Numbered from the stretch's first letter, positions 11,742 to 38,200 are shown. The stretch: DNA of 64,000 nucleotides from Chionoecetes opilio (GCA_016584305.1 JACEEZ010022664.1:229591-293590), one strand, 5' to 3'. Numbers and translations: made by a program. Notes: generated by a model not told the origin, from the letters alone.

Positions 11742-11905
11742 TAATTTAGTTATTAATCATAATTATGTATTATTTTGTTGGACCCTAGGATATGTAATAT
11801 GGGATTTTTCTTTGTATTGATGTGGTCAATAAAATATCTAATCTAATGTATATAATACAAACTTTATTTATCTACTTCCCTTCATGCCATGCTCCATCAG
11901 CCTCC

Positions 11906-14900
11906 ATGGAGCGGCCTCGCAGGCATGCCCGGCCCCCCGGCGCCCTCAGCGACTACCTGACTCGGGATGTGGCAGACAAGAGGAGTGTGTGTGTGGAGGA
12001 GAGCACCAAGGAGCAGACCAAAGAGGAGCAGGAAGGGGAAGAGGAAGAGGAGGATGCCAAGGAGCCCAACCAGACAGAGGCCGACAGGAGGCTGGTCTTG
12101 TCTCAGCCGTACAAGTGTAAGGAGTGCAAGGCTCGCTACCGCAGCCGCGTGGCTCTGTCCCGCCACGCCGTCAAGCACAGTGGTGAGGGGAGGGTGTTTC
12201 TGTACGAGAAAATTTATCTTTCCTTCATATAAGAACATAAGGAAGCTACAAGAGGCTGCGAGATCTACACGTGGTAGTTCCTGTTACTTAACACTACCTG
12301 CATCCACCTTTCATCCCCATCCATGAAATTGTCTAGCCTCCTTTTAAAGCTCCTTAATGACTCCGCACTAACTACCTGACGACTGACTGATATGAAATGA
12401 CTCGAGCCATGTATCTTTTATACTGTCGCGCCGGGCACGTCCTCAGTGTTCATCTGCTGCCGAGTCACCGTCTGACAAACTAAACTCTTTCATCTACGGT
12501 GGTGGTCCTGCTCTCTGACTGCTTGACAGACCCTTCATCCTTCTTCCTTCCCACTTGATGCTAATGAAGACCAACTTGAGTATCACTTTTAACCCCTTGA
12601 GGCCCAGAACGTAATTTCCATTGTAATTTGGGTACCATTAGACAATTTTTAGTGAATATAGGCAATATTTTATAGATATGACTTGCTTGGTATCCTTGTC
12701 CACTAGTTAATTTGGTATACTAAGATCATTTTAATAATTTAATGGCTAACAACAGACGATTTTATACAGCAAAGGAAAGATCTGGGCGTGAAGGGGTTAA
12801 AACACCTTCCTTGTTACCTATGTGAGCCATGCCTGACACATGCCATTGCCACATTGTACACTTCTTCTCATCTACATATAGAATACACTTTATGGTAGGC
12901 TATAAGATCTTTCTCACCCTGCAGGAGAGAAACCTTTTGTATGCCGTGAGTGTGGCCGAGGTCTCTCCAGCCAGTGTGCCCTGACGGAACACATGAGTAT
13001 CCACACTAACAACAGGCCGCACAGGTACGTACAGTCGTACACTCAGGGCAAGGTTTTCTTTTGTCTCACACGGTTGTTCTGGCAAGAAATAGTTATACTT
13101 ACTTGGTCGTACTTTGTGTCTTACTTTTCGATGGGAAAAAAACATACCTGTAAGGCCACGTAATACTTTAACCCCTTGAGATCCAGAGCATAATTTCCAT
13201 TGTAATTTGGGTACCATTAGACAATTTTTACTGAATATAAGCAATATTTTATAGATATGACCTGTTTAATATCCTTGTCGACTAACTAATTTGGTATATT
13301 CAGTTTTTTATAGTAAAGGTAAGATCTGAGCGTGAAGGGGTTAAGAGTGTTTTCCCATGATGTTGCATCTTGGCGTGTGGACAGGTGTGAGGAGTGTGGT
13401 CTGGAGAGCCGGCAACTGAGTGTGCACCTGCGCCACCTGCTGACCCACCAGGCCCAGCCGCACCACCTCTACACCTGTTCCGTGTGCTCCAAGACATTTA
13501 AACAAAACGAGTATCTGAAGAAGCACATGCGTAAACACACGGGTAAGGCAAGTCCTAATCAACTGTTTGCAAATTGTTGTTTTGGTTTGCAGTCTATCCT
13601 CATATTGTTATTAGATGTGTCATGGCTGATCCTTATAGATGTTTTTATAGTGATGCATTGATATATATATATAATGTAGCTAATTATTTTATCTACCTAT
13701 TCATGCCGTGTTCATTCTTTGATCATTATTTTACAGGAGAAAAGCCCTTTGCTTGTAAAATGTGCTGCAAATCATTCACGTGCAAGAGTGAGCTGAACCG
13801 CCACAGCAAACGTCATTCCACGGAGCGACCTCATTCTTGTGCCGATTGTGGCAAGAGTTTTAAGATGAAGCACAACCTTCACAACCACCTGAGGGCACAT
13901 GCAGGAACACAGCAGTGGAAGTGTCTCCTGTGTTCTGCTGTCTTCTCAAAGCTAAAGCTATTGGAAGTAGGTGTGCACAAGGGACACAGAAAGAAAGAAT
14001 TTAGTTTGGATGTACTTCTCAAAATATTTCTGGATGTAGCCTACAAAACATGACATAGCTATCTTGTTTTCCATTACTGCATTAAAAGTATAATATAACT
14101 GTAGTGCCCCCCCCTTACATAACCATTACTACTGAAGACAGTTTATTATGTAGCTGAGCCCCATGCTTCATGTACGTATTAAGTCTTTGGTCTTAGGTGT
14201 CTGTATTTCCACGCTACTTGTGTAGGAACAAAAAATGAATGTTCATATATCCATGTACATATAACATTAAGTCTTATAGCATGCTTTGGTTTATCTGAGG
14301 CCCACAAGAAGACACATCTGGAGACCGTGCAGCAGCTACACATCAGCCGGCCAGACGACAGTGTGCTGGTCATCTCCGCTGAAGGGGACGACCGGCGCCG
14401 CCTGCCCACGGTGCACACGGTGGTGGTGCCCAAGGAGAGCCTAGGTGGCGATGCAAGTGACATCAACTCCAAAAAACACCTGAGGATAAATGACACAAGC
14501 TTGCCGCTGGAACTCATCCTCAAGTCTGTTGGGAAAGGAGGAAACATTAAGATCAAAATCATAGACAAGCCCGCCCAGCCAAGAATTCAGTCGTGTGTGG
14601 CCACTGAGAACATTGTGGAGCTTGTGGACGAAGATGCCAGCAAGCCAGGAGGACTCAGCCTCTCCCAGGACCCAGCCACTCGACCCCTGCACGACGCTCA
14701 GCCGCCTCAAGGTGATGCATTGTACTAGGCACATCATTGATTTAGCCAAGCCATGTCCAACACTCACAACTAATGCATATTTTTCATTTTCCTGCTTGAA
14801 AATAATTTCTTAATTCACCTTAAGGTAACTGCCTTTCCCTTGCTGGCTCAGGCCTAAGGGTTCAAGGGGATCATAGGCAGAGAAATGCAGGACAAAAGCT

Positions 14901-15644
14901 CCCATGTCAAGCAGTAGATGGAGACTAATGCTCTTAGTTTGGAGATGGATGTTGTCTATATTGGGGAGACTGACCCTCCCTCCCGTCTGTCACCCTCCAG
15001 ACAGTGAGCTGCACACTGTGAACCAGGAGGCGGTGAAGGTGGCCAGTGTGCTGGGCGTGGCGGCCAGCGTACACAGTCACTGCCTGGCCAAACACTACCA
15101 CCACCTCAACCCAGCCTGCTCAGACTTCTGCTGCTGGCTGGCCACCTTCGTCTCTCTCTGCCAGCAGCTCCAGCCACCCTTTGAGCCTGAGGTCTGCTGT
15201 CGTGGAACTTAACAGTGTGCATTTACTTATTTGTATGTCATAAGATAGAGTCAAGCTCATGATGACCCAAAAAGTTAACATACAATTATCATAATTTACT
15301 TTAAATGTATATACCGTATACTCTTTGTATGCAAAAAAACAGTTGTTAATATCAGCCAAATCCCTCTCTTTCTGTAATTCCATTAGTATGTAGCTAGCTA
15401 ACCTGCACACCCTTTACTTTTCCCTCAGATCTGCAAGCATCTGAGCTTCATGATGACAGCCCTGCAGAATTGCCTCCTGCAGGAGCCCGGGTGTTCCAGG
15501 GCGTCCCAGGGGCCCGGGGTGGGCGACTGCCTGGCCTGCCACACGCACCCTCAGTACCAGGTCATCTACAAGCAGTACAGGGCGGTGCAGGAGGTGCTCA
15601 ACGCCCACTTCGCCCACCACGCCGCCGCGGGGGCTGAGAGCTGA
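11906..15644 (+). CDS. C2H2 zinc-finger protein, 7 fingers, 527 aa, 7 exons
   Basis: Exons: 11906-12182, 12925-13024, 13385-13542, 13737-13966, 14300-14711, 15001-15191, 15429-15644. The N-terminus is charged with an acidic run near residues 42-52. Seven C2H2 fingers lie at about residues 71-91, 99-119, 127-147, 157-177, 185-205, 213-233 and 241-261; TGEKP-like linkers join several. Exon borders cut within linkers or fingers, and finger 7 is completed only across the 13966/14300 junction, which supports the model. Such tandem fingers bind DNA in the nucleus. The C-terminal half (about 262-527) is not zinc finger: a polar stretch, then a His/Cys-rich helical region I do not recognise. The ATG at 11906 follows a splice acceptor at 11900, so a 5' UTR exon probably lies upstream; the first exon could also begin earlier. 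No confident orthologue name. Confidence 0.85.
12231..12400 (-). mobile_element. LINE-tail fragment (AACATAAGGAAGCTACAAGAGG family)
   Basis: On the minus strand this reads as the end of a LINE ORF2 (a DKFMDxDERWM-like C-terminus) followed by the TTATGTTCTTATG tail. It lies in intron 1 of the zinc-finger gene. Further members lie at 4909, 20764, 20866, 21784, 25011, 40143, 42490 and 53078. Confidence 0.75.
12589..12800 (+). mobile_element. TTAA-flanked MITE, copy 1 (full length)
   Basis: Starts TTAACCCCTTGAGGCCCAGA and ends GATCTGGGCGTGAAGGGG before TTAA, so about 20-bp inverted ends sit between TTAA duplications. TTAA targets are typical of piggyBac-like elements, so this is probably a non-autonomous piggyBac derivative. 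It is used below as the reference for the family. It sits in intron 1 of the zinc-finger gene. Confidence 0.9.
13168..13344 (+). mobile_element. TTAA MITE, copy 2 (internal deletion)
   Basis: Both TTAA ends are present with part of the 3' half missing. It lies 40 bp upstream of zinc-finger exon 3. Confidence 0.85.
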
Positions 15645-16132
15645 GAGAGTGGGTCAAATTTTCAAACTCGTTCAAAGCTTGTATTTTGTCGGTTCAGGTT
15701 GAATTTCAATAGTGATACCTGCAATAATTATGTATTTTTATTAATGAGTGTCTGTTTACCCCAAAAATTCTTAGTAACGGCGTGGACAGCAAGTATATCT
15801 GAGTTTTTCATCATAACACCGGCCCAAAAGCCTCACTGACAGTTTTCGCGGTGACACTCAACTCAGGTTCAAGCTCAAGGCTAGATCAAGTTGAGGGGGA
15901 GGTGACAGCCAGCTGTCTTGTGTTATTTCGTCGTCGTTGTAGCAGTTATTAAAACAAAAACAGTTGCAACTTGCAGCAGCCGCAGTGAGTAAGGTGGTTT
16001 GGTGTTGTCTGTGTTGCAGTGGTGATGTGTGGCGGTGAAGGTAAGGGTCCAATTCTAGAGTCATTTCCCGCCCTTATTAGTTTGTTTTTTTCCTACAGAC
16101 CTTCACAGATCCCTTCAAATATCTGTAAAACG
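15645..16132. other. Zinc-finger gene 3' UTR and intergenic
   Basis: No gene seen. About 16055-16130 repeats a sequence found inverted at 10830-10915. No clear AATAAA follows the zinc-finger stop within 300 bp. Confidence 0.5.
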
Positions 16133-16756
16133 GGTAATAATGGACGAGGACTTCGCGGTCGTTTTCAGAGACACTGACTACTTTTTCCCGGGCTACAATA
16201 GGTGCTTTTTCTAATGAGATAGTTTTATTTTGCGCAAACCCATAGTTAAAAAAAGAAAAAAAATCACCGAATTTTATGGTAGTACAGTACTAGCGTTGCC
16301 ATTAAAAACACTGTATTTCCATCAGAAAAAGCACTAAAACTTTGCCGGGAAAAATTTGTCAGGGTCTTATAGGCTTTAATGAAACCTAACCTAACCTTAT
16401 AGGTTTTAATGAAACCTGTTAGGTTAGGTATACTTTGTGGTTAAGGTTAGGTTAGGTTTCATTAAAACCTATAAGGTTAGGTTAGGTTTCATTAAAACCT
16501 ATAAGGTTAGGTTAGGTTAGGTTTCATTAAAACCTATAAGACCCCTGACTAATTTATCCCGGCAAAGTTTTAGTGCTTTTTCTGATGGAGATACAGTGTT
16601 TTTAATGGAAACGGTAACATAAAATTCAGTGATTAATGCTTAGTTTTTATGGGTTTGCACAAAATAAAACTCCATTAGAAAAAGCACCTATTGTAGGGCA
16701 GGAAAAAATAGTCAGTGTCTCTGAAAACGACCGCGAAGTCCTCGTCCATTATTACC
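16133..16756. mobile_element. Foldback element with TTAGG-rich loop
   Basis: Arms of about 250 bp: GGTAATAATGGACGAGGACT at the left, its reverse complement at the right. The loop (about 16385-16540) is made of repeats of GGTTAGGTTAGG with TTTCATTAAAACCTATAA. No coding frame. Confidence 0.9.
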
Positions 16757-17682
16757 AATATTATTACTAACCTAACTTCACCAGGTATAACCTTTCCATC
16801 TGGTAGATTGGTACTTTCAACCAGTAATTGAGTACGAGGTTAAAAGTTATCTTTTCCTATGTATTTTGATGTGATAAAATTATGGTTTCATTGAAAATTG
16901 TCGAAAATGCCTACTTTTGCTGTTATTCCCCCCCCCCCCCCTCCCCCCCCTCCATAGCAAACCTGGGGACTCGTCAGGAACTTCCTGTTTTGGGCAGGAA
17001 AAGTGGAAACAAGCTTTATTAGGGTAATTTATTTTGTAGATGACGTAAAATATATCCGGTATACTCACTATGGGATGATATAAGGCCGAAAATACAAAAT
17101 AATATATAACATAGTCTATGGGAATTACCTACCAGTCCTACCTATTCTTGGAAAATTATCTACGCAGTGAAATCTTTTTTAACGGTGAAAACTGGTGTTT
17201 GATACAATACATGGAGAGTGGTTACGTAACCTTACATGGCTGCAGAACAAAGTTTGTTATATTCGAAAAGTTCGGATCCCTCGGATATAACGTCACCCCC
17301 TTCCCCCAATTGGTTCGTTACAGTGAGTGTTTACTGTATATGTATCCATTATTATTCAATTGTGCAATGGGAAATAGGGGCTCAAAGTACACAAAATGAA
17401 AAGATTACACAATGATGTAAGTTAAATTTGTTAGTTTTTAGTGCCCACTACCGAAACTACGGCTGGTTGACCCTATTTGTTTACCCAGGAAATGAGGATA
17501 TGAAGACTACTAATAAGACTAAGACTTTGACTTAAAGTATTGCATTACCAATAGTAGTAATTAGCATTACTAATTAAGGAAAGTAATTAAGTTAAGTGAA
17601 AGTAATTACTACATCACTAGCATTACTAATAATTAAGCCTTGAATTGAAGCTGGGGAATTTCGTGGCTTTCCCTTGCACCAT
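16757..17682. other. Intergenic, no feature recognised
   Basis: AT-rich DNA upstream of TBCK with a poly-C run near 16928-16950. The open frame at 17118-17399 has no recognisable motif and no support. Confidence 0.4.
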
Positions 17683-17702
17683 TTAACCCCTTCACGCCCA
17701 GA
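17683..17702 (-). mobile_element. TTAA MITE end fragment
   Basis: Only the TTAACCCCTTCACGCCCAGA end is present, about 40 bp before a second copy. Confidence 0.6.
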
Positions 17703-17743
17703 GCAACAGATGGACCACTAAATTCTTCCTCATTTTAGAAGCA

Positions 17744-17918
17744 TTAAACCCCTTCAAGCCCAGATCTTTCCTTGGCTATATAAAATCGTCTGTTGTCAGC
17801 CATGAAATTATAAAAAGTGATTGAATATACCAAATTAACTAGTGGACAAGGGTACTAAAAATTGTGTAATGGTAGCCAAATTACAATGGAAATTACGTTC
17901 TGGGTCTCAAGGGGTTAA
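17744..17918 (-). mobile_element. TTAA MITE, copy 3
   Basis: Minus orientation. It ends 27 bp before the TBCK start codon, so it lies in the 5' UTR, the promoter or an upstream intron of TBCK. Confidence 0.85.
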
Positions 17919-17945
17919 TGTGAAATCCTGAACAGCTCCACCGTC

Positions 17946-31993
<14,048 letters not shown>

Positions 31994-32550
31994 TGCATGC
32001 ATGGCCAAGGCTGAACAACACTTTCCAAGGGCACTCCAGGCCCAAGCCCAAGCCCAAGCCCTCCAGGTCAAGCAAGGCAGTGGGACCTAGCTAGGTTCTA
32101 GTATTACCAGAAAGTTCATTGTCTTTTCTAGACAAGATTTAAGGCAACTACAGTTTCAGCGTCATGCAGTTTCTGCTTGGTTTTTTCCATTTTGTCTGAT
32201 CAACCCATTGGCACCATTGAAAGCTCCAAGGCATTGTCCCAAAGATTGCCTGCAGTTTCAGCTTGGAGACATCTTGAGGCAGAATGAAGAAGGTTGTGTG
32301 GCGTGTGTTGCTCCCTGTGTACCCGCGCACTGGTTAGTCCTGGGTCCAATAGGGGGAGTGTTGTGTCAGGTGCACACACAGCCTTCATTCTGCCTTATCA
32401 TGTTCCCAAGGCTGGAATGAAACATAGCAAGACATAATGCATCTTGGACAGCAGCTCTTCAGATGCTGTAAAAAGACGATCAGACAAAAAAAAAAAGAAG
32501 ATGCAGTAGCTGAATAATGCTGAAACTGCAGTTGCCTTTAATCTCATCAG
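31994..32550 (+). other. TBCK 3' UTR and flank
   Basis: Follows the TBCK stop. GCCCAAGCCCAAGCCCAAG is a short 6-bp tandem near 32040. About 32150-32290 looks unique. No perfect AATAAA is present close by; ATAATGC-type variants only. Confidence 0.45.
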
Positions 32551-33261
32551 TACAGTGGTACCTTGACCTAAGAGTGCCCCAACTTATGAGTTTTCCGAGT
32601 AACGAGCAGTTGCTCGGTCGATTTTTTGCTTTGTGTTGCGAGCCAAAATCCGAGTTACGAGCGAGCTTCAGATACGCGCCGCTAGTTGGCACAGCGAACG
32701 CCACAACATCCGTCCAGCATCCCACGTCTCACTCGTTCACTTCACGTGGTTACCTCGCCGTGGAAGCATCTCTGTTGTGTTGTGCTCACACAGGCGAATG
32801 CAAATGGCAGAGGGCGAGTGCAGTACGTTCAGCGGCAGTTCCACCACACGGAGTATAAACACTGGCGAATGCAAATGGTGGAGGGTGAGTGCTAGGGGTG
32901 GGCAAGAATTGTTATCTTGGAAATTCACGATTCCGATTCTTGAGATTGGTGGAATCGGTGGAATCTATTCCGGAATAGTTTCCTCTCGCGCGCCGCCTCT
33001 GCCGCTAGCTCGCCTCACGCGCCGCATGGGAGGACCGATCAGTCTAGCACGAAACAATTCCGGAATAGTTTCCTCAAGCGCGCCGCATGGGAGGACCGAT
33101 CAGTCTAGCACGAGACTATTCCGGAATAGTTTCCTCTCGCGCACTGCCAGAGAGCTGCTTCAATTCCATTCCATGTAGCTCTTACGATTCATCCTGCCTT
33201 CTGCGCCCCGTTAGATTTATGAAGCATATTTGATTATTATTATTACCCTTATTATTATTAG

Positions 33262-33660
33262 TACAGGAGAACCTCATTTAACCAGCATTCAAAACAACGG
33301 CACTAATCGACCCAGGCTTTTTTTTTTTTTCACTGATAAACTCTGGAACTCTCTTCCTGTTTCTATTTTTCCACTTTCCTATGACTTAAATCTTTTCAAA
33401 AGAGTAACAAGACACCTCCCGAACTAAATTGGCCTACCCCTCTTTTTTATTTTATTCTCTGACTGTCTTCTTTATAGGGACTGGCAACTAAGCGGACTTT
33501 GTGTTACCCATTTTTGTTGTGCCCTTGGCCGGTTCCTTGCGATGAAGAAAGAAAAAAAAGGGATTTTGGGCGATTCCATAAGAGTAACTCAACGGCAAAA
33601 TGAGTTATCCGGCATGCGCTCCCCCCCCGAGGGTGCCGGATAAACGAGGTTTTCCTGTAG
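33262..33660. mobile_element. Tigger/pogo-like MITE holding a LINE fragment
   Basis: Left end TACAGGAGAACCTCATTTAA, right end GGATAAACGAGGTTTTCCTG then TA. A 3' LINE fragment (about 33318-33553), of the same family as 448-4560, sits inside it. Confidence 0.75.
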
Positions 33661-33669
33661 TAGTAGTAG

Positions 33670-34147
33670 TACCGTAGATAACAGTAAAGTCGCCACCTGC
33701 AGTCATGTCGCCAGCCGCCAAATATTACGAATTATAGCATCACTACTGATTTTTATGTGCCACTGAAGATGATACACAGTAGTTTATATCATGACTGTAT
33801 AATCTACCCTGTTTCATGTTTTGTATCTGCAAGTATCTACGGTTTCAAATTTCACTACTCATTTTTTTTTCGGGCGACGACGACGACAGCGGTAGAACAG
33901 TGGACACACAGTAAATAAACACTAGATGGCGACTCTACTGTTGGTAGCCACTTTGTAGATATTTTTGTAATTTGTTCATTTATAGCCATACTATGACACA
34001 GATGAAGACAAAATGACACAGACTCTCCAGATAGCCCCTTCTAACTTTCCTAAAATCATGGATGTAGAAATGTAAGTATTAACGCCATCACATGTCTGTA
34101 AACAGAAAAAAAAGTTGTCTTGGCGACTTAACTGTTATCTACGGTAG
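33670..34147 (+). mobile_element. TIR element (TACCGTAGATAACAG ends), copy 1
   Basis: Ends TACCGTAGATAACAGTAAAG and its reverse complement. Sister copy inverted at 50389-50869. It holds a segment of about 65 bp shared with the Helitrons. It is flanked by TAG repeats, which hides any target duplication. Confidence 0.8.
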
Positions 34148-35181
34148 TAGTAGTATCGTTATTCTTACTCCTGCATTGGATTTATTTGTTAAAAGTTGTG
34201 TATATATAACAACTCTCTACTATATAGAACTCAATGTGAAATATCTGGAATCATTTCCGAGGAATCGATTCCACTGCCTATGTGGTGGAATTGATTCCGG
34301 AATAGTTTCGCGCCCAGCCCTAGTGAGTGCAGTACGTTTAGCGGCAGTTCCACCCACAGCTGATTCCAACAGCTGATACACAAGAGTGTAAAGACTGGCG
34401 AATGCAAATGGCGGAGGGTGAGTGCAGTACGTTTAGCGGCAGTTCCACCCACAGCTGATTCCAACAGCTGATACACAAGAGTGTAAACACTGGCGAATGC
34501 AAATGGCGGAGGGTGAGTGCAGTACGTTTAGCGGCAGTTCCACCCACAGCTGATTCCAACAGCTGATACACAAGAGTGTAAACACTGGCGAATGCAAATG
34601 GCGGAGGGTGAGTGCAGTACGTTTAGCGGCAGATCCACCCACAGCTGTTAACAACAGCTGATACACAAGAGTATAAACACTGGCGAATGCAAATGGCGGA
34701 GGGTGAGTGCAGTACGTTTAGCGGCAGTTCCACCCACAGCTGTTTCCAACAGCTGATAGAGTATAAACACTGACGAATGCAAATGGCGGAGGGTGAGTGC
34801 AGTCCAGTCATATAGGTACAGTCAAAAAAATTGGGGTGGTTTTTTGGGGGCTGGAACGGATTAATGGTATTTTAATTAATTTCAATGGGGAAAAATAATT
34901 TGATATACGAGCAAATTGAGTTACGAGCTCGATCAATGAACAAATTAAACTCTTAAGTCAAGGTACCACTGTATATATATTCGATTTCCTTGATTTAATG
35001 GACTCCATCTGCTACCTGACAAGCGGACCAAACTATTCAATAAGTCCGCTGCTTGAAAAATGTGTCCGCTAGGACACATCCTCCGACTCAGAATAGAATC
35101 CTTCCGAGTCCTGTACACAGTACTGTATAAAGATTAAAAAACTAAGTTAAACAAAACCTTTCTGGGCCTGTCTTTCACGCA

Positions 35182-35622
35182 ACAGCCCCTATTCACCTGG
35201 CAGTTATCGGCACAGGATTTACGCCGAGGAGTTGTGACCTCAAACTCCCAGCAGGAGCCGAGGGTGGAAATTCGGAATACTCTTGTAAGGGTTCATGTAG
35301 TGTGTGTGTGTGTGAGAGCGTATGCATCTTTGCCATAAATGTCAGAAGGAATACATGCATTGTCATTACCCGAAAGGGTTAACAGGTATACTTGTGAAGA
35401 ATATATATAATCTTAGCTTATAGGTAATACCTTTTCATCCTTTCGAGTTATGGGACATAAGACTTTCTGGCAAGTATGCATAATCTCACACACACACACA
35501 CTCCACATGCACCCTTACAAGAGTGAAGAATTTCTACGTTCGGCTCTTGTTGGGATTTAGACTCTGTCACAACTCCTCGCCCCACATCCTGTGCCCATCA
35601 CTGCCGGGTGCACAGGGGCTGA
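35182..35622. mobile_element. Foldback element with CA/GT arms
   Basis: Arms of about 170 bp (left with GGAGTTGTGAC, right with GTCACAACTCC) each hold a (GT)n or (CA)n run. No coding frame. Confidence 0.75.
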
Positions 35623-38200
35623 AGCGTGAAGGGAGACTTGAGCTCAGTCCCGGACTTTGGGATCCTCGGCCAAGAGGCTGCACCTCCTTGGCCGCTGAAA
35701 TGGAAACTGGAATGTGTAATTATTCCGCATATATCTTCTAGAAACTTTTTTGTCTTATCTTAAGTATGTCTTGCTCTATTCTTAAGATATTGAGAGAATG
35801 CAGAATTGTGTAGATACTGTACATAGTTGTCAAGATTGTATATTGGTGATTCCGAAACCTGTGAGAAGACAAATAAGTAATAATTGTGTACTAATTGTAA
35901 ATAGTAAAAATGCATTTTCAAAGTTTATTTATATTTGTAACTTAAGTCTAATTTTTAAAGCATAAGTATTTTTTGTATAATCTTTTGGAACAAAGGAATT
36001 GTTTCCTTTAAGCACCTTTTCCTTACATTCCCATTTCTACGTACCGCTGTCAGCAGTTACCGGTCAACTGAAATATACAAGAAATTTACACATCCTGGTG
36101 TTTTGGTATCCTTAAAGAGTCCCGTGTGTGGTCCGTCTTTCCCTCCCGGCGAGGCAAAGGGCCACCTTGTAGTGTGTAAAAGACAACACATTTGTCTGGA
36201 GTGCACTGTATCAAAAGACATCAGCTAATTTCCCCTCAACAATACTCTGCTCGTTGTATTGAGTCAAAGACATCCATGTCAAAAGTCAAAGACACCGCTG
36301 CAGTCTGGAAGGCACACTGTAGCAGCTCACCCAGCCAGGACACTTTATCAGTACAATAACTAATATGTTTTGGTGGTGCATATCATACGGAATTTGCCGC
36401 GTCTTCCTTCAAGTTAATTCTTTAGTGAAAAACTGTCCTCTGAAATATACTGTCCAAGGATGTGTATCTTTGCCTCAACACCTGAACAGAGTAAAGCTTG
36501 TTAACAAGGCACAGTAAACCCTCACTGAACACCACACATGGGAATCCTGCCTTGCTTGATGCCTGTTTTTCAATTCATTACAACTAATCAAATGATATTG
36601 CTTCGTATATGGCAGCGCTGTAACTAATGAGGTGCAAAAGTTGTGAAATAATACATTTGCAATGTTAACCTTAACAGTGTTCAAAGTTTTACGCTAGTAT
36701 TTGGGATGACTTTGGCCTTTCCTCTATGAAGACATGCTGCTATGGACTTGCTGCCTCCTGGGACCACTGTACAAGCCTTCCAACCTGTCATACAGACCTT
36801 ACTGTAGCAGATGAGTGGGGGGGCACAGTGCATTAATTACTGTGAATAGTATGATTTAACTCAAATGAATCATACATAACATGAGATGGAGGACTGCAAA
36901 AAATCAACATGAGAATTAATGTGCCTGAAGAGACCAAAACACATTTCTTTGACCAAAGAGCGAAGAATGGCAAGTACGTTTCGTCCTGATGGCGGAGGTG
37001 AAAATCAATGCGAGTAGTGGGTGGGAAGATTTGTTGAGTGGAGCAGTGAAAATTTTTTAGACGAGGGTTGTGATGGATGAGGCAAGGAGGAATGTGCTGT
37101 CCTCACGTGTGAAAAAGAAATTAAAAGTAAGGAGCCCACTGATCGGAATGCCACGTCAATAATGATGCTTCAAACAAGATGAGTCTTATGGATACCTAAA
37201 TGTTCAAACTCCACAGCAAGTCTTCTCCGGCATCCCCTGGCCATCATATTCTCTCTGATTTATAGTTACTAGATATATATCACATTCCATCAGCTATACT
37301 GAGGTAATACGGTAATTTGTGATAGGCAAGTCACTAATGATGCTGGCACACATCTTCAACAAATTATGTTTTCTTTGAGGCAGCCCAGTGAATAGTTACA
37401 CAAGAATTTACTGTCCATACTTCAATCATGGGTTCACGGGTCGCTGTCTTCAGTGCCAGACGCCATCGGGGCATCACTATAGTCTATTTTTTTTAACAAG
37501 GCAAAAAATCCTGCCCCCTTGCTGCTTACAGACTGATATTTGATACCAGGAGAAGGGAATACTACACTTCTTCTAAATTTCAGCTGTATTTGATCATAGT
37601 TAACAATATTATCAGGTAAACATAGGCATCATTTTAAGCATGAGACCTTATGATAGAATCAAATTTTTGCCTCGTTAAAAAAAATAGACTATAGTTAAAC
37701 ATTTCCCTTCAGCTGATAAATATACCACAAAAAAAATCAAGGCACAACACCAACCTTCCTACCTGCAGCAACACAAGGCAGCAACACTGGCTACTCCGGC
37801 TGACTCTAAGGTCGTCATAACATTATACCTACTACTGGATATAAATAAATATTGATAGTATCTCAAACAATGAGTGAAATAGGCCTGAAGATGAGGGTTG
37901 ATGCATTCAGTAATGAGTGACAAATATCTTGACGATAAATATTTACTTAAAACAAATAGCCGACACTACTATAAACTGATCAAAATTGAAAGCTGAACAC
38001 TCATAGATATATCTCAAATAAATAAAGAAAAAAAAACTTATCTGAGGGAGGTGTAAACAATCAAAATAATAGCATCTAATAATTCTAGGTTGAGACGAGT
38101 AATCCGAATGTTGTTATTGGTGAAATCCGTGACCTGACCTTTACGCTACAACCTGACACCTGCAGTACAGTAGTGACGACTAAGGGAGGGCCGTGAGGAC
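35623..38200. other. Intergenic between TBCK and VTA1
   Basis: The VTA1 3' UTR must lie at the right side. A small foldback MITE lies at about 37476-37694 (ACTATAGTCTATTTTTTTTA and its reverse complement). The rest shows no recognisable gene. Confidence 0.5.
37476..37694. mobile_element. Short foldback MITE
   Basis: About 33-bp inverted ends (ACTATAGTCTATTTTTTTTA...) around a loop of roughly 150 bp. Target duplication unclear. Confidence 0.75.

Larger units (their letters stand above)
32893..34322. mobile_element. hAT-type element with nested insertions
   Basis: Ends TAGGGGTGGGC...GCGCCCAGCCCTA with an exact 8-bp duplication GTGAGTGC (32885-32892 and 34323-34330). It carries repeats of GGAATAGTTTCCTC and, inside, the elements at 33262-33660 and 33670-34147. 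Confidence 0.88.
32795..34785 (+). repeat. 95-bp minisatellite split by a hAT insertion
   Basis: Units containing GCAGTACGTTTAGCGGCAG and AACACTGGCGAATGCAAATG. About one and a half units lie left of the insertion (32795-32892) and five to its right (34323-34785), the last slightly shortened. Repeated minus-strand reading frames here come from the repeat and are not genes. Confidence 0.9.
32553..34971. mobile_element. mariner-like TA element, host of nested insertions
   Basis: Ends CAGTGGTACCTTGAC...GTCAAGGTACCACTG between TA dinucleotides (32551-32552 and 34972-34973), as in Tc1/mariner MITEs. Inside are 95-bp tandem repeats and a hAT element at 32893-34322. No transposase frame remains. Confidence 0.88.

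Noticed and set aside
13574..14053. Single 159-codon frame for the zinc-finger region including intronic sequence
   Set aside because: The first part is intron; the real exon begins at 13737 after TTTTACAG and completes the GEKPF linker.
34231..34811. Several similar minus-strand frames in a row, like a gene family
   Set aside because: They follow the 95-bp minisatellite period and have no coding signature beyond it.
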